64,000 nt of DNA from Streptomyces sp. AM 4-1-1 (GTDB taxonomy: Bacteria > Actinomycetota > Actinomycetes > Streptomycetales > Streptomycetaceae): contig NZ_CP119145.1 of the NCBI RefSeq assembly GCF_029167625.1, positions 1,426,001 through 1,490,000 of the forward strand. Direction: 5' to 3'. The position numbers were made by a program, and so were the translations under genes. Below the pieces are notes generated by a model. It saw only the letters and a list, made by a program, of their open reading frames with translations, searched no databases and was not told the DNA's origin. Each line of letters begins with the position of its first letter. Positions within the stretch are counted from its first letter, which is position 1. Of this stretch, positions 62,183 to 64,000 are shown piece by piece.

Positions 62183-63912
62183 TTGCCGACCTCCTTGCCG
62201 CCGACGAGCGCCTTCTCGTCCTCGGCGTGTCCCAACTGTTCGAGCGCGGTGATCTCCGGGTGGTGCAGATCGAACGCCGGGGATTCGGAGCGGATGCGCG
62301 GCAGGGTGATGAAGTTGTGCCGGGGCGGCGGGCAGGACGTCGCCCATTCGAGCGAACGGCCGTAGCCCCACGGGTCGTCGACCTCGATCTTCTTGCCGTA
62401 CTTGGCGGTCTTCCACACGTTGTAGAAGAACGGCAGGATCGACAGTCCGAGCAGGAACGAGGAGATCGTCGAGATCGTGTTCAGCGCGGTGAATCCGTCG
62501 GCGGCCAGGTAGTCCGCGTACCGACGCGGCATTCCCTCGGCGCCGAGCCAGTGCTGGACCAGGAACGTGCCGTGGAAACCGATGAACAGCGTCCAGAAGG
62601 TGATCTTGCCCAGGCGTTCGTCCAGCATCTTGCCGGTGAACTTCGGCCACCAGAAGTGGAAGCCGGAGAACATCGCGAAGACCACGGTGCCGAAGACGAC
62701 GTAGTGGAAGTGCGCGACCACGAAGTACGAGTCCGAGACGTGGAAGTCCATCGGCGGCGAGGCCAGGATGACACCGGTCAGACCACCGAAGGTGAAGGTG
62801 ATCAGGAAGCCGACGGCCCAGAGCATCGGTGTCTCGAAGGACAACGAGCCCTTCCACATCGTGCCGATCCAGTTGAAGAACTTCACCCCGGTGGGCACCG
62901 CGATGAGGAACGTCATGAACGAGAAGAACGGCAGCAGCACCCCGCCGGTGACGTACATGTGGTGCGCCCACACCGTCACCGAGAGACCGGCGATGGAGAT
63001 GGTCGCGGCCACCAGGCCGATGTAGCCGAACATCGGCTTGCGGCTGAACACCGGGATCACTTCGGAAATGATCCCGAAGAAGGGCAGGGCGATGATGTAC
63101 ACCTCTGGATGGCCGAAGAACCAGAAGAGGTGTTGCCAGAGCAGTGCGCCGCCGTTGGAGGCGTCGAAGATATGTGCCCCGAATTTCCGATCCGCCTCCA
63201 GCGCGAAGAGCGCAGCGGCGAGCACCGGGAAGGCGAGCAGGACCAGCACACCGGTCAGCAGGACGTTCCACACGAAGATCGGCATGCGGAACATCGTCAT
63301 TCCGGGTGCGCGCATGCAGATGATCGTGGTGATGAAGTTGACCGAACCGAGGATCGTACCGAAGCCGGAGAAGGCCAGACCCATGATCCACATGTCCGCG
63401 CCGACGCCCGGCGAACGGACCGCGTCCGACAGCGGGGAGTAGGCGAACCAGCCGAAGTCGGCGGCGCCCTGCGGGGTGATGAACCCGGCCACCGCGATCA
63501 GCGAGCCGAAGAGGTACAGCCAGTACGCGAACATGTTCAGCCGAGGGAACGCCACGTCGGGCGCGCCGATCTGGAGCGGCATGATCCAGTTCGCGAACCC
63601 GGCGAACAACGGCGTCGCGAACATCAGCAGCATGATCGTGCCGTGCATCGTGAACGCCTGGTTGAACTGCTCGTTCGACATGATCTGCGTGCCGGGCCTG
63701 GCGAGCTCGGCGCGCATGAAGAGCGCCATCAGACCGCCGATGCAGAAGAACGCGAACGACGTGACCAGGTACATCGTGCCGATCGTCTTGTGGTCAGTGG
63801 TGGTCAACCACTTGATGACGACGCTTCCCGGCTGCTTGCGCCGGACCGGCAGCTGGTCCTCGTACGAGTCGTCTGCTGCCGCGGCACCCTGAGGTTCGTT
63901 GAGGATGCTCAC
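62179..63912 (-). CDS. ctaD: Cytochrome c oxidase subunit I (CtaD)
   Basis: 577 aa from GTG 63912. Twelve membrane helices with haem and copper ligands: His in [14 protein letters not shown] (haem a), the CuB triad [10 protein letters not shown] and WAHHMYVTG, and the double His of [11 protein letters not shown]. The D- and K-channel regions look intact. It reduces O2 to water and pumps protons. Overlaps ctaC (GTGA) upstream and ctaF downstream, giving one tight ctaCDF unit. Confidence 0.97.
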   Translation of the reverse strand: MSILNEPQGAAAADDSYEDQLPVRRKQPGSVVIKWLTTTDHKTIGTMYLVTSFAFFCIGGLMALFMRAELARPGTQIMSNEQFNQAFTMHGTIMLLMFATPLFAGFANWIMPLQIGAPDVAFPRLNMFAYWLYLFGSLIAVAGFITPQGAADFGWFAYSPLSDAVRSPGVGADMWIMGLAFSGFGTILGSVNFITTIICMRAPGMTMFRMPIFVWNVLLTGVLVLLAFPVLAAALFALEADRKFGAHIFDASNGGALLWQHLFWFFGHPEVYIIALPFFGIISEVIPVFSRKPMFGYIGLVAATISIAGLSVTVWAHHMYVTGGVLLPFFSFMTFLIAVPTGVKFFNWIGTMWKGSLSFETPMLWAVGFLITFTFGGLTGVILASPPMDFHVSDSYFVVAHFHYVVFGTVVFAMFSGFHFWWPKFTGKMLDERLGKITFWTLFIGFHGTFLVQHWLGAEGMPRRYADYLAADGFTALNTISTISSFLLGLSILPFFYNVWKTAKYGKKIEVDDPWGYGRSLEWATSCPPPRHNFITLPRIRSESPAFDLHHPEITALEQLGHAEDEKALVGGKEVGK

Positions 63913-64000
63913 AGTTTGTTCGTCTCCGCATTCCTGGCCGGGTCCGTCTGCGCGATACCGGCCGGCACATAGCCCGTCTGGCCCTTCTTCGCCAGCTCCT
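63909..64000 (-). CDS. ctaC: Cytochrome c oxidase subunit II (CtaC), C-terminal fragment
   Basis: Only the last 29 codons are in the window: [20 protein letters not shown] followed by ARNAETNKL and TGA (63909-63911). This hydrophilic end after the CuA domain is typical of Streptomyces CtaC. Its stop overlaps the ctaD start by four bases. The identity rests on operon position and the tail; the CuA motif is outside the window. Confidence 0.8.
   Translation of the reverse strand, partial: ELAKKGQTGYVPAGIAQTDPARNAETNKL

Overview
The window is high-G+C actinobacterial chromosome and looks like Streptomyces. Third codon positions are strongly GC-biased, GTG/TTG starts are frequent, and there is a PASTA kinase, a MacRS-like two-component system, a ROK glucokinase, a fused anthranilate synthase behind a Trp-rich leader, and an actinobacterial qcrCAB/ctaCDFE respiratory cluster. 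Gene order agrees, from memory, with the conserved core of S. coelicolor around SCO2095-SCO2156 and in part with M. tuberculosis Rv2172c-Rv2200c. I see no insertion sequence, prophage, integrase, CRISPR array, rRNA or tRNA. This is vertically inherited core chromosome rather than an island.

Layout. 1-3.9 kb: end of a probable MoxR ATPase, a DUF58 protein and a transglutaminase (TgpA-like) protein, closed by a strong terminator. 4.4-6.5 kb (minus): DUF3040 membrane protein, SAM methyltransferase, HEPN-domain protein. 6.7-10.3 kb: a TetR-type operator, an ABC-type ATPase, a YhgE/Pip membrane protein and a TetR regulator. 10.7-14 kb: DUF4126 membrane protein, phytoene-desaturase-like oxidoreductase, Pro/Tyr-rich membrane protein. 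14-21 kb: metF, thiE, Rv2175c-like DNA-binding protein, ferredoxin-reductase-like flavoprotein, a small conserved protein, then a TPP riboswitch and thiO-thiS-thiG. 20.9-23.7 kb: four-PASTA Ser/Thr kinase and endonuclease IV. 23.8-25.6 kb: sulfite-oxidase-like protein, bacterioferritin and its ferredoxin under an iron box. 25.6-29.1 kb: aroG (class II DAHP synthase) divergent from a trp leader and a fused anthranilate synthase. 29.2-31.3 kb: 2-hydroxyacid dehydrogenase and pfkA. 31.4-33.6 kb: macS-macR. 33.7-46.9 kb: acyltransferase, esterase, small membrane protein, endo/exonuclease/phosphatase protein, glucokinase, DUF5304 protein, ArsA-like ATPase, SRPBCC protein, metallophosphoesterase, fadD-type ligase and two glycosyltransferases (PimB'-like and GT87). 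46.8-52.5 kb: metalloprotease-like lipoprotein, NlpC/P60 hydrolase with a riboswitch-like leader, NYN RNase, small zinc-ribbon protein, rhomboid protease and Lrp/AsnC-type RAM protein. 52.6-55.4 kb: class V aminotransferase behind a SAM-IV riboswitch, and trpD. 55.5-64 kb: qcrCAB, ctaE, a degenerate receiver protein, an L,D-transpeptidase, ctaF, ctaD and the end of ctaC.

How it fits together. Aromatic supply (aroG, trpEG, trpD), thiamine (thiE, thiOSG), one-carbon/methionine metabolism (metF, SAM-IV-controlled aminotransferase), glycolysis (pfkA, glkA), iron storage (bfr, bfd), envelope lipid/glycan and peptidoglycan functions (acyltransferase, PimB'-like GT, GT87, NlpC/P60, L,D-transpeptidase, PASTA kinase) and the aerobic cytochrome bcc-aa3 branch lie side by side. 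The most information-rich elements are regulatory: the TPP riboswitch, SAM-IV riboswitch, a c-di-AMP (ydaO)-like leader, a Trp attenuator, an iron box and a TetR palindrome. No wholly new system could be demonstrated. The best candidates for something undescribed are the SAM-IV leader followed by a six-codon ORF and hairpin, the shortened ydaO-like leader, and the 26-bp palindrome before the DUF4126 gene.
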